64,000 bases of DNA. Origin: Treponema sp. (GTDB lineage: Bacteria > Spirochaetota > Spirochaetia > Treponematales > Treponemataceae). This document shows positions 1-8,747 of the stretch, piece after piece (the stretch's first letter is position 1; every line of letters starts with the position of its first letter). The notes beneath the pieces were generated by a model, which worked only from the letters and a program-made list of their open reading frames with translations, was not told the origin of the DNA and did not search any database. A program made the translations under genes and the position numbers. The stretch lies in assembly GCA_017470605.1 (NCBI GenBank), contig JAFUYH010000002.1:39848-103847 (forward strand), given 5' to 3'.

Positions 1-2112
1 TGTATTGTCTGTAAAGAGATTTGAGGCTATCTGGTGTCCTGGAAAATGGTCATAAGGAACACCAAACTGAGTCTCTCCTTCTCCTTTCTGGCCGAGAATG
101 TAATAATTTGTATCTACCCAGCCGTCCTGCTGGTTGATTACGAATTCAACATGAATGCTTCCGATATGAAGCCTTCCATAATAATCTTCTTTTGGATTAT
201 CCTTAAAAAGCTCATCCCTGATTCTGTTGAAGTCTTTTTCTGTGAATTCTGAGAAATCAAACTCCAGAGGCTGTTTTAAAAGCCAGCCGTTTTCTTCCAT
301 AATTCTGTGGTTCTCTGGAATATCTGGATAAGAATAATATTCAAGGTTTTCGTCTCCAATCCAGATGTCTTTCTTTTCTTCTAAAATCCGGCAATTGTGA
401 TCTATGCCGTACTGTTTTGCAGCGTCTCCATCGCTTTTAAAAACATTCATATCGTCAACTTTTGAAATGAATTTAGGGGTAAAACCGCCTTTTACATCTA
501 AATCCGGGTTTTGAAAGATTGCATAGCCTGTCGTAATTTCATCAAATTCCCAGCCGTTTTCAATTCCATCATGAAGCTGTTCTTCATTCGGGCGGATATA
601 AAAAAGAGACTCTTTACCATGCTCGGCAGCATCCTTACCTTTAATAAGTGATTTAAAGTCACCCAGCAAAAGCCATTTATCGCTTCCTTCAAAAACAAGT
701 TCATCTGTTCTTGAATCTGAAAGTCTTACTTTTTTCTCATCAAAAGCATACTTTATTTTTTCAAAAGCATTATTGATGACAGTTTTCTTTTCTTCATTGG
801 AATATTGCGGAAATTCATCTGCAAGAAGATGATTGCCGTCAAACTCTTTTTTCAATTCAGGGTATAGCCTATCTGCAATTCTAAAAGCACTGTTGATACG
901 ATCTGTAATTTCAATCTCATCTTTATATTGTGGATTTTCTTTTAATACTGCAAATTCTTTTTCAGCCTTTTCCCAGATAAGGCTTTGTGCATCAGAGAGA
1001 GTGACAATTTCACCAGAAAGAAGCTCTTTTGCAGCGGAATCAGAAAAATCCAAACGCCACTCCGCACCATCCCCGAAGCCATATATATCATCAAAGGCCT
1101 GATAATTGAACTCACCAAAATCGAGATTTTCTTCAATCATGCGACTGGTAGCTTCAAGAAGAACACCCTCACTGTCTTTTTCAGGAAATTCTTCTTCCAC
1201 CCACTTACAAAGCTCTTTAAAAGTCTCTCCGTCCCCGCTTCCCAAATGACTCAATTTATCTTCAAAGAGCTTTTCCATGCGGTTATATTTATCTGCCAAT
1301 GTTTCAGATTTTGCCATTCTTTTTTCCTCTTCTTCCAGCAATTTTTCTGTGTCAATGTAATCTCGTTCAAAGATGATTTTTATGTCCCTGTTTCTGACGA
1401 TATTTTCTTTTACAAATTTCTGTGCATATTCTTTAAATGCTGTAAGTGAGGTATCTCTTGTCGGGTCTGCATCAAGGAAAGAATCCCAGGCAGAATCGGG
1501 CGTTACCTTGTATTCTTTTGTAGTCCAGTCATAAGAGAAATATGATTTTCCGTCAGGAGCTACCAGATGTCCTGATAGGTCATCATAGTCTTTCCAGGTC
1601 CAGACTTCGTTTTTCTGAGAAGCTTCTCTTTTTATTTTATACTCATCGTATTTCTGTATGTTTTCTTTTACATGCCCTTCAATCATGCCGTTAAATAAGG
1701 AAACGAGTTCCTTATCATTGATAATGATTTCATCGCCTCCATCAATGAGATTTCCTTCGTCATTATCATGACTGTAGCGGACGATAAAACGGTTATCGAG
1801 TTTGTCAGAGAGTGTTTCCTTTGAGAAATCACCAATATACTCATCGTCATAGCGAAGAGATTTTCCAAAATCAAGCTGCAGGGTGTTTTCAGACGGTAAA
1901 TGCTGTTCTCTGATATAAGACTGAATAGTTTCGTATAAAGCGGAATCAGCTTCTTTTATAATTTTCAATGCGGAAGCCGTATCTTTCAATGTCCAACGGG
2001 GTTCTTCGTAAGTAAGAATTTTGGAAACTCCTTTGATTCCTCTTTCATTCAATTTTTTCTCAGGAATGTATTCCTGGAATGCATAGTTTAAGGTTACATC
2101 ATTCTTATTCAT
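1..2112 (-). CDS. Large uncharacterised polyvalent-operon protein, 3' end beyond window
   Basis: An uninterrupted minus-strand frame runs from an ATG at 2112 to the window edge (704 codons with no stop), so the C-terminus is missing. The protein begins MNKNDVTLNYAFQEYIPEKK. It is acidic, soluble and rich in Glu, Asp and Lys, with no signal peptide or membrane segment. I recognise no catalytic motif. The start is supported by a GGGGAAG Shine-Dalgarno sequence inside the last codons of the upstream gene, which ends 2 bp before this ATG, so the two are probably translationally coupled. Size, composition and position in a run of similar genes suggest another polyvalent-type protein carried by conjugative elements. 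That is inference; the function is unknown. Confidence 0.85.
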   Translation of the reverse strand, partial: MNKNDVTLNYAFQEYIPEKKLNERGIKGVSKILTYEEPRWTLKDTASALKIIKEADSALYETIQSYIREQHLPSENTLQLDFGKSLRYDDEYIGDFSKETLSDKLDNRFIVRYSHDNDEGNLIDGGDEIIINDKELVSLFNGMIEGHVKENIQKYDEYKIKREASQKNEVWTWKDYDDLSGHLVAPDGKSYFSYDWTTKEYKVTPDSAWDSFLDADPTRDTSLTAFKEYAQKFVKENIVRNRDIKIIFERDYIDTEKLLEEEEKRMAKSETLADKYNRMEKLFEDKLSHLGSGDGETFKELCKWVEEEFPEKDSEGVLLEATSRMIEENLDFGEFNYQAFDDIYGFGDGAEWRLDFSDSAAKELLSGEIVTLSDAQSLIWEKAEKEFAVLKENPQYKDEIEITDRINSAFRIADRLYPELKKEFDGNHLLADEFPQYSNEEKKTVINNAFEKIKYAFDEKKVRLSDSRTDELVFEGSDKWLLLGDFKSLIKGKDAAEHGKESLFYIRPNEEQLHDGIENGWEFDEITTGYAIFQNPDLDVKGGFTPKFISKVDDMNVFKSDGDAAKQYGIDHNCRILEEKKDIWIGDENLEYYSYPDIPENHRIMEENGWLLKQPLEFDFSEFTEKDFNRIRDELFKDNPKEDYYGRLHIGSIHVEFVINQQDGWVDTNYYILGQKGEGETQFGVPYDHFPGHQIASNLFTDNT

Positions 2113-2114
2113 GT

Positions 2115-3935
2115 TTATCTTCCCCTTTCAATTTCAATGCCACGTCTTATTTCTTGTTCATGATCCGGCTCTACTTTCTTTTTCAAAAGTTTTTCTAAAG
2201 ACTGCTGGTCTTTAGCTCCGTTTTCCATAAGGTATTTTCCGATGACTTTCTTTTCGTCTTCTGAAAAGTCAGATAAAGCTTTAGCTGATGCTTTCATAAC
2301 TTCATCAACTATATTTCTTTCTGAAGCAGGGAGACTGTCTTTAATTTTATCCAAATAGTCTTTGACAATTTCTTTTTCAGTTCGAGAGTGAAAATGTTTG
2401 CTTTGTTCTTCAGTCCTCTCTTCTCTTTCAATTAAGCGCTCATTGATTTCTTCAAGAGTATCTTTAAGTTTAAGGACCTCAACACGCTGTTTTGCAGGAA
2501 TATTTGGATGACCAGTCAGGAAATCTTCAAGAATTTCAATTTCTCTGGTCGTAATTCCGCTAGGCATGTAATCTACGATTGCGTCTTCTTCCTTAGATTC
2601 CCAGATAGATTTTTCACAGACATTTCCAAGTTCATCAATTACTAGAGGAGAGCCGTTACCTTCAAAATCATCAATTACCATCTGAGCCATATCTTTTGTG
2701 AAAGCTTCATCACTGATAAATGAATGAAGTTTGTCAGAGGATAAGAAGCTGTATTTTTGTTCCCAGTCACGACTGTTTGACTTTTCAGTATTTTGTGATA
2801 TACTTTCATCAACCGTTGTGGGTGATGGTCGCAAACGAGTAGCGGGCTGTTCTTCGGGAAACCGTAGAGCAGATATTGTAGGTGCAACTCCTACCCCTAC
2901 AACGGTATTATATTGTTCTGAAATACCATCTCGTCTATCAACTTTTCCAACAGTTACTAAATAATTACCCAGTTCGTCTTTATTAAAAACAATCTTGTTA
3001 ATTTTTTTAATATCATTTATATCATCAAACAAAAGCTGAAAGTTCTTTGTACGGTTATCCACCAGAGCAAATGAAGCCTCTCTCATTACATGTGGAATCT
3101 GACGATATTCTTCTGTATCAAGTGCCTGGTCATAAGCTCTCTTTCGGTCAGGTCGAATATGAGTTGCATTCTTTTTTAAAATAAAAGCAGTGTCTTTTGA
3201 AAGTCCAAGCTTTTCTGCTAATTCTGCTTTTAAATCTGGTAAACGTACTGCATTTGGAATATGCTTGTAATCATTTAAAATGATTGAATCAACAATATCC
3301 GAAAAGTCATCATCGGATATAATCTCAAGACCTTTAACATCCTCTTCTTTCAACACATGATAAGTTTTAAGTTCAGGAGTTTCTTTTTTCTGCTGGTAAT
3401 CCATACGGAGCTGTTCTTCATCCCGAATATCAAAACGAAGCTTTAGATATGTTTCCAAATCATTCTGTTCATCAAATACCTGCAATTTACCATCTTCGAT
3501 TGCATTGTAAATATGTTTTTCGCCATATTCATCAAGCAGGTCTTCAAAGGACTGACCGATTGAAAGTACAAATGGCTCTCGCAAACCTGTGTAAGAGCCG
3601 CCATTTGAAGCTTCTATGTATGTATCGCCTACTTCAATGTATTCAAGCATTGAATGATTTATTCCATGCCATTTAATTCCACCGTCATTATCACATAAAT
3701 GGCAGTGATGGATTTTTTTTATTTCATCCACCTTAATTTCATCCAAATCGGCTGTTTCATGAAAATGTGCTTCCATTGCCATACATAAAGAATCAGAAAG
3801 ACCGAGTTCATTTTTAAGGCTTATAAGGCGGTTACGCTCAACATTAGTCACGTCACCGTCTGCATAAACGAGAGTAAGGGCTTTTTTATATTTTTCTGTA
3901 TTTTCTTCAAGTTTTTTTATTTCTTCATGTGTCAT
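2115..3935 (-). CDS. TerB-like N-terminal domain protein with shared C-terminal module
   Basis: This is a 606-residue soluble protein. Residues ~15-60 (YKKALTLVYADGDVTNVERN and following) resemble the start of a TerB/tellurite-resistance-like helical domain: an acidic helix with A-DG-(V/I)---E and a following hydrophobic helix. The middle, with an aromatic-Gly-rich stretch around residues 85-120, is unrecognised. Residues ~515-595 carry the helical module shared with other proteins here (KVIGKYLMENGAKDQQ), followed by a tail ending IERGR. The next gene starts 2 bp after the stop, and the RGR codons double as its ribosome-binding site. The gene lies 3 bp below the preceding one in the same operon. 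The TerB call is by eye and moderate; the role is unknown. Confidence 0.8.
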   Translation of the reverse strand: MTHEEIKKLEENTEKYKKALTLVYADGDVTNVERNRLISLKNELGLSDSLCMAMEAHFHETADLDEIKVDEIKKIHHCHLCDNDGGIKWHGINHSMLEYIEVGDTYIEASNGGSYTGLREPFVLSIGQSFEDLLDEYGEKHIYNAIEDGKLQVFDEQNDLETYLKLRFDIRDEEQLRMDYQQKKETPELKTYHVLKEEDVKGLEIISDDDFSDIVDSIILNDYKHIPNAVRLPDLKAELAEKLGLSKDTAFILKKNATHIRPDRKRAYDQALDTEEYRQIPHVMREASFALVDNRTKNFQLLFDDINDIKKINKIVFNKDELGNYLVTVGKVDRRDGISEQYNTVVGVGVAPTISALRFPEEQPATRLRPSPTTVDESISQNTEKSNSRDWEQKYSFLSSDKLHSFISDEAFTKDMAQMVIDDFEGNGSPLVIDELGNVCEKSIWESKEEDAIVDYMPSGITTREIEILEDFLTGHPNIPAKQRVEVLKLKDTLEEINERLIEREERTEEQSKHFHSRTEKEIVKDYLDKIKDSLPASERNIVDEVMKASAKALSDFSEDEKKVIGKYLMENGAKDQQSLEKLLKKKVEPDHEQEIRRGIEIERGR

Positions 3936-3938
3936 CTC

Positions 3939-4985
3939 TTATTCTCCTCTAAGCCCTTTTGGTTCAGCTTCTTTGCTATCAAGATTTTTACCTTCTGCTT
4001 TTTCATTAGACCATTTTGCAAAAATCTTATAGGTTGACTCTGCATCTTTACATCCGATTGAGACCATCCATTTTGTAAAGCTTTCCTTGTTTTCTTTTGG
4101 AACACGCTGCAATAAATAAGTAGCAAGAGCTGAAGGATTGTTTTTGAACTGAGGCAAATCACAGAATGACTGATAAAGTTTCTTGAAGTTTTTTTCTGAA
4201 ACTTCAAATTCAAGATTATTTATTTTTTTAGTTTTTGATTCTTCTTTTTCAATCTGAAGAACAAGGGGAAGAAGGTTTCCACGGTTTTTAAAGTAGTTCT
4301 TGTAATTTTCAGGAACAATTTTGTTGTAACGGATATTTATATAATTTCTTGCAATTTCAAGATAATCTTCTTTTTTGGGGCTTTCATTAAAAATCTTTGA
4401 AATACTCATAATGTTTGAAAGCAGGTGTTCAAAAGATTTAGGAGGCTTTCCAGTTTTTGGATCCGGCAGGTCAATCAGGTCTTTAATACATTTAGCGGAT
4501 ATTTCTTTTTTGAAATCAATCGTGCTGTAAATGCCGTCCATATTTCCGAAGTAATCAAGGATTCTTTCCTGGGCAGGAGAAAGATTTGTATCATTAATAA
4601 ATAATGCAGAGTTTAACTGTTTATTAAGTTCTTCTTTGAAGGCATATTCATTTTTTTCAGAATTACCGATTTCATTCATTGAAGATAAAAGATTCTTTTC
4701 TTTTTTTTCAAGTGAATAAGAATCCTGTTTTTTCTGATATTCTTTTCTAATCTCTTCAAGCGACCGTGCTTCCTTGATAACAACAAGGTCTTTGCCATAC
4801 TCGTCTTTTATTGTTGCATTATAAGGCAGAGGCTTAAGCCCTTTTATCTTGCGCTGCTGGTTTACTTTAGACTGTTCAAAAATTTCTTCCAGAGCTTCTT
4901 TAATTGCGGATTGAGTTTTTGCTTCTCCCATTGTAGAAGCTTTTATTGAATGAAGTTCTGTATTTACATTGATAATTAAATTCAT
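3939..4985 (-). CDS. Uncharacterised protein with shared C-terminal module
   Basis: This 348-residue soluble, Lys/Glu-rich protein has no signal peptide and no motif I recognise. Residues ~250-335 match the helical module found in six other proteins of the window: an amphipathic helix, then ESFTKWMVSIGCKDAE with the invariant Gly, then a second helix ending in FAKW. A charged tail ending GLRGE follows. Those last codons (AGAGGAGAA) are also the Shine-Dalgarno sequence of the next gene, so the RGE ending may be a by-product of compact packing. The start has the stereotyped AGGAGAATAAACT leader used by several genes of this operon. A strong imperfect palindrome precedes it. The function is unknown. 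Confidence 0.8.
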   Translation of the reverse strand: MNLIINVNTELHSIKASTMGEAKTQSAIKEALEEIFEQSKVNQQRKIKGLKPLPYNATIKDEYGKDLVVIKEARSLEEIRKEYQKKQDSYSLEKKEKNLLSSMNEIGNSEKNEYAFKEELNKQLNSALFINDTNLSPAQERILDYFGNMDGIYSTIDFKKEISAKCIKDLIDLPDPKTGKPPKSFEHLLSNIMSISKIFNESPKKEDYLEIARNYINIRYNKIVPENYKNYFKNRGNLLPLVLQIEKEESKTKKINNLEFEVSEKNFKKLYQSFCDLPQFKNNPSALATYLLQRVPKENKESFTKWMVSIGCKDAESTYKIFAKWSNEKAEGKNLDSKEAEPKGLRGE

Positions 4986-5002
4986 AGTTTATTCTCCTTT
5001 CC

Positions 5003-5071
5003 TATGTCGAAGCGGAATTTATTTCCTCCCTTGGGTGGGAATAAAATACCGTAAATGCCGCTATCGACATA
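5003..5071. repeat. 69-bp nested imperfect palindrome
   Basis: Outer arms TATGTCGAAGCGG (5003-5015) and CCGCTATCGACATA (5058-5071) pair with one bulge. Inner arms 5018-5030 and 5033-5045 (TTTATTTCCTCCC against GGGTGGGAATAAA) pair at 11 of 13 positions. It covers the last codons of the upstream gene and ends just before the ribosome-binding site of the next. There is no T-run, so it does not look like a simple terminator. It could be an mRNA structure, a protein-binding palindrome or the scar of a small mobile repeat. Confidence 0.7.
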
Positions 5072-5741
5072 TTTCATAAGATTTTTCAAGTTTCTTCTGG
5101 TCACGCTGAATCTGACGGTCTTTTTCCTGTCTGTAAACCAGGCTTAATGTTGTAGCCAGCTTATCTTTATCAGTTTTGTCGTTCTGATAGAATCCGGCAC
5201 AGTCACGCTGGTTTTCAAGCATTGCGCCCTGAAGTTTTACATTGATTTCTGCTTTTGCTTCATCAGAAACAATAAACTTTGAAAGTATGGAGCTTATCTT
5301 AAGCATATCGACAGGCTTATCTCTGCCAGTCAATCTGTCATAAGAATCAACCTGTTTTACAAGTTCTCTTTTGAACTGCGAGAAGTTTTTGATTGGAGAT
5401 GGATCTTTAACTCCAGCATGAATTGAATCAGTAAATTCTTTTACAATGTTCTTTCGCATCTGAATTTTATCTTCTGTCCATCCGTCAATTCCTGCTATTT
5501 TTGCTGCACATTGCTTTAGAATATCGTTGCTGAAATTGCCAGTTTTACCAATCCCGTTTCCATAAAAGAAACGTACTCCATTGGCTTCATAAATATCAAA
5601 GCAATTCCAGTAATTTGTACCTTCATACTCACCAATTTTTTCCATATCTTTAATGATGTATTGGCCTTCATAGATATTGCATAAAGATACAATCGTCTTG
5701 TCTGTTCTGTAAGCGTCTACTTTTGTAAATTTTGGTGTCAT
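5061..5741 (-). CDS. Uncharacterised protein, 226 residues
   Basis: This soluble protein begins MTPKFTKVDAYRTDKTIVSL and has no signal peptide, membrane segment or motif I recognise. The N-terminal ~90 residues look globular and aromatic-rich (NYWNCFDIYEANGVRFFYGN). The rest is helical and charged, with a very basic end (QIQRDQKKLEKSYEICR). The stop lies inside the 69-bp palindrome. The start lies 1 bp after the stop of the ComM-like gene, with AGGGAG inside that gene's last codons as ribosome-binding site, so the two are coupled. It is part of the polyvalent-protein operon. Its Tyr-containing, Arg-terminated tail resembles those of several other proteins here and is not explained by a downstream ribosome-binding site. 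Confidence 0.75.
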   Translation of the reverse strand: MTPKFTKVDAYRTDKTIVSLCNIYEGQYIIKDMEKIGEYEGTNYWNCFDIYEANGVRFFYGNGIGKTGNFSNDILKQCAAKIAGIDGWTEDKIQMRKNIVKEFTDSIHAGVKDPSPIKNFSQFKRELVKQVDSYDRLTGRDKPVDMLKISSILSKFIVSDEAKAEINVKLQGAMLENQRDCAGFYQNDKTDKDKLATTLSLVYRQEKDRQIQRDQKKLEKSYEICR

Positions 5742-5742
5742 A

Positions 5743-7365
5743 TTATCTACTCTCCCTTAAGTTTTCTTTTTCCTGTTCCCTTTCAATTTTTCTGCAAAGT
5801 TTCTGTGACTTAGATTCAATGCTTTGGCCAAGTTCAATGGCTTTCTGCAAATCCTTAATCGTCACCTTTTCCCTTCCGTCAAGGTTTGCGACTGTAAGAG
5901 AAAGTTTCATTGTATTAAGGACTTTCAAATCCCTTAAACTGTTGTCACGGGAGTATTCAGACTGATTAAAATTCACTGGGAAGGTATCACCTAACAGCTT
6001 GTTCATTTCAGGTGTAAAATCAATACGCTCCTTAAGCTCCATAGGTTCAAGGTCTTTGTTGTACTTTCCGTATTTTCTCTGGATTTCATACGCAGTACGG
6101 ATTCTTTCTCTGACGGCAGCGAGATTGATTTTCTTATGGTCTGTCGGGTCCTTGTAAACATAAGAAGTAATTTCTGTTCTGTCGGTAAGCGGTTCAAGCT
6201 TTCTGTTGTAAGTTTCAACAGATTTTTGAGAATCAAGACAGATTTTTCCGGGACAGCCTAAATTTCCGCACGGACAAGGATTTGCAGCCATTACAAGCTG
6301 AAAGTTAGCAGGAAAAACTGTAGAACGTCCGGCACGGGATAAAGTAATTGTCTTAATCCTCATCATTGAACTGACCATAGAAATGACGGAGCTTCTGAAC
6401 TCATGGGCTTCATCCATAAAGAGGGTTCCGTTATGTGCAAGAGAAATTTCTCCCGGACGAAGGTTTACTCCACCACCGCACATTCCTTCTATGCTTGCTG
6501 TCTGATGTGGCATTCTGAACGGTGCATTTCTATCTACAGGATTCTTGTAAGAAGAAAGCCCTGCTATGCTTCTTATTCTTGCCGGAGCCTGAGCCTCTTC
6601 ATTTGTAAGGCGTGGAGTAAGGTAAGGAACAAGTTCCTGAGCAATTAATGTTTTGCCGTTTCCAGGAGCACCTTCAAGAAGAAGGTTATGTTTTCCTGCA
6701 ACAGCGACTTCGATTGCCTCAACGGTTTTTGAATATCCGGTGAGGTATTCTTCATCGATATTTACCAGAGGTCCTGGCGCAAATTCAACGCCATTATTGA
6801 TATTCTTTGACGGTGCATTCTGAATAAACATTTCGGGCTTAGACAAAGCGACAGCGGCATCTTTCAGTGTTTCTGCGGCACAGACAGAAAGTCCTTCTAT
6901 ATCCTTTATTTCATTTGCGTTTGCAGGGTGGCAGATTATTTTTGTAATGCCAAGTTCAAGGGCATCTTTTGCAGCTGCCCTCATTGCTTTTGCAGGTATG
7001 ACATTTGCAGAAGAATCCCAGGAATCAAGTTCTCCCACTGCGAGAATTTTATCTTCGGTTGTCGTATTCAAGGCATTCTGTACAGAAAGAGCCATAGCAA
7101 GGTCTGCATTCCGTGAGTTCTTTCTTAAATCTGCGGGAGAAACTGAAATCAAAACTCTTCCGTCAGGAAATTCAAAACCTGCATTTTTTGTTGCAGCTTT
7201 CAAAGTTTCCCTTGCAGCGTTTACATTTGAATCAGCAATACCGATTATGTCCACTGCAGGAATACCATGCCTTAAATCAACTTCAACAGTTGTAACCTGC
7301 CCTTCATAACCAAATGGTTCATAAGAATATATATTGTTTGATACTTTGTTCTGAAACTTTTCCAT
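5743..7365 (-). CDS. ComM/YifB-family AAA+ ATPase (Mg-chelatase-like)
   Basis: This 540-residue protein closely follows the ComM/YifB layout. An N-terminal S5-like domain (VTTVEVDLRHGIPAVDIIGI, then FEFPDGRVLISVSPADLRKN) is followed by an AAA+ domain. It has Walker A GAPGNGKT at 232-239, Walker B with D318-E319 (FMDEAHEF; most relatives have DELPEF), the family's NPCPCG cysteine cluster at 362-367 and a PLTDRTEI sensor/arginine region near 390. Length is normal (~500-540). Chromosomal ComM is a helicase that helps incoming single-stranded DNA recombine during transformation. A copy inside a conjugative operon suggests handling of transferred DNA, which is inference. The start follows the AGGAGAATAAACT leader. 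It is coupled to the next gene (1-bp gap). Confidence 0.88.
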   Translation of the reverse strand: MEKFQNKVSNNIYSYEPFGYEGQVTTVEVDLRHGIPAVDIIGIADSNVNAARETLKAATKNAGFEFPDGRVLISVSPADLRKNSRNADLAMALSVQNALNTTTEDKILAVGELDSWDSSANVIPAKAMRAAAKDALELGITKIICHPANANEIKDIEGLSVCAAETLKDAAVALSKPEMFIQNAPSKNINNGVEFAPGPLVNIDEEYLTGYSKTVEAIEVAVAGKHNLLLEGAPGNGKTLIAQELVPYLTPRLTNEEAQAPARIRSIAGLSSYKNPVDRNAPFRMPHQTASIEGMCGGGVNLRPGEISLAHNGTLFMDEAHEFRSSVISMVSSMMRIKTITLSRAGRSTVFPANFQLVMAANPCPCGNLGCPGKICLDSQKSVETYNRKLEPLTDRTEITSYVYKDPTDHKKINLAAVRERIRTAYEIQRKYGKYNKDLEPMELKERIDFTPEMNKLLGDTFPVNFNQSEYSRDNSLRDLKVLNTMKLSLTVANLDGREKVTIKDLQKAIELGQSIESKSQKLCRKIEREQEKENLRESR

Positions 7366-7393
7366 TTTAGTTTATTCTCCTAAAACTCTTATT

Positions 7394-8683
7394 TTATCTT
7401 CCACGAGAAGCATCATGCTTTTTTTCATAATCAGCAATTTTTCTGTCACGGGCCTTGTTGTCCAAAACATCAAGGTCCTTCAGGTACATGTGCATGTACT
7501 TTCCGTAGAGCTTATCTGCCTTATCGATGTACTGATCAATAAGATGGTCTTCTTTGTCTTCATCGAACTTTCTGTATTCACGAAGAAGAGTCTGATCCAG
7601 CTGAAGGTATTTCGTCATGTCATTTTTATTCGGAAAGATTTCTTCGACAAAGGTCGTGAAGTTTACGGTATCTCCGGGAGTACCGTATTCTTTCATATAA
7701 GTCTTGTATGTGTCATAGCATGAACCGTACAGAGAAGGATCTTCATAATCATTGTGAATAAGGCCAGCCTTTTCCATCATGTGTACCCTTTCTGTAGAAT
7801 CCTGCCAGAGTTCTCCGCCTGAGTTTACGGCATGTTCAACCGCTTTTTCCCACCATTTTTCACCCTTATACTGATTGACAGGTGCATCAGGACCGGCCGC
7901 AAGAACAAAAGAAGCATATTCAACAGGATTTGTTTCAGAGTTGTTGAAGAGACTGTCAAACATTCTGTGAACCTTTACTTCTGTGGAAGACATAGCAGGT
8001 TTAGTTGTAACAAGCACATGATTACGGCAGTCTTCCTTCATTTTTTCATGTGCAATTTCTTTCTGGTTTTCTGAAACAGCCTTGACGAGAGCTTTTGTGT
8101 AAGTCTCAGGCTTGCCGTCCGTAATTCCGATTTCCTTAAGGTATTCGTTGAGAAGTTCCTTCTTCTGTTTTGGAGAACCTACGCCTTTATTGATTACATA
8201 GTCAGCAGCCTGTTTGCAAAGACCGATGGCATGTTTTTCTTCAATTGTTTCAGAGCCGTTAATCTGAATCATGGCATTCAGGAATTTTGACTTAATCTCT
8301 TCCTTTGAAAAATCGATGTCAAAGTTTTCAACAAAATAAGTCATATCATCCCTTGCATTTTCAAGGTCTTTTTCTACGGCTTTCATATCATTCAAAACAT
8401 CTGACATGTGATGGGGTGCGCCATTTTTACCGTGTCCGTCAGGTCCTATCCAAAGCATTGTTTCTTCATCAGGGTCATAGTTTTCATACAACTCATCCAG
8501 AGCTTTTGCAGCTGAAGCAGGATTGTCTTTTTCCATATCGAGGGTAAAATTACAGTCCTGTCCAGCCGGTGAATACTTTTGAATGTCACAGCTGTAACTG
8601 TTTCCGTTCGACTGCCAGTTTGATACGGTAAAGCCCAAATCAGTAAGTTTCTGTTCTACATCATCCCAAGTAAGTTTTGCCAT
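7394..8683 (-). CDS. Uncharacterised conjugative-element protein, 429 residues
   Basis: The protein begins MAKLTWDDVEQKLTDLGFTV. The N-terminal third (residues ~1-95) forms a compact domain with an aromatic, Asp-rich signature ending MLWIGPDGHGKNGAPHHMSD. I recall similar stretches in hypothetical proteins of mobile elements, but no function. The remainder is helical, with no signal peptide or membrane segment. It ends in a basic tail, KKHDASRGR. The next gene starts 28 bp further on, so here the terminal RGR is not a ribosome-binding site. The start has the stereotyped AAGGAGAATAAACTT leader. A copy of the AAAGTGTAAATAAA element lies about 45 bp upstream, suggesting a promoter here in addition to read-through. 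Confidence 0.78.
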   Translation of the reverse strand: MAKLTWDDVEQKLTDLGFTVSNWQSNGNSYSCDIQKYSPAGQDCNFTLDMEKDNPASAAKALDELYENYDPDEETMLWIGPDGHGKNGAPHHMSDVLNDMKAVEKDLENARDDMTYFVENFDIDFSKEEIKSKFLNAMIQINGSETIEEKHAIGLCKQAADYVINKGVGSPKQKKELLNEYLKEIGITDGKPETYTKALVKAVSENQKEIAHEKMKEDCRNHVLVTTKPAMSSTEVKVHRMFDSLFNNSETNPVEYASFVLAAGPDAPVNQYKGEKWWEKAVEHAVNSGGELWQDSTERVHMMEKAGLIHNDYEDPSLYGSCYDTYKTYMKEYGTPGDTVNFTTFVEEIFPNKNDMTKYLQLDQTLLREYRKFDEDKEDHLIDQYIDKADKLYGKYMHMYLKDLDVLDNKARDRKIADYEKKHDASRGR

Positions 8684-8724
8684 AAGTTTATTCTCCTTAT
8701 CGTATTAAATTAGTTATATATTTA

Positions 8725-8734
8725 TTTACACTTT
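8725..8734 (-). promoter_or_regulatory. Copy of recurrent AAAGTGTAAA element
   Basis: On the minus strand this reads CAAAGTGTAAATAAATAT, about 45 bp upstream of the start at 8683 and just after the stop of the preceding gene. It is one of at least ten copies placed in front of transcription units across the window. Confidence 0.55.
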
Positions 8735-8747
8735 GCAAGTATAAAAA

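Noticed and set aside
985..1449. Plus-strand open frame of 154 codons opposite the left-edge gene
   Set aside because: The minus-strand frame is open for 704 codons with a coupled start; the plus-strand frame has Phe/Ser-rich composition typical of antisense shadows and no ribosome-binding site.
3939..4985. Arg-Gly-Glu ending taken as a pure export signal
   Set aside because: The codons AGAGGAGAA are the ribosome-binding site of the next gene, and the same applies to several other genes; only endings without this overlap count as evidence.
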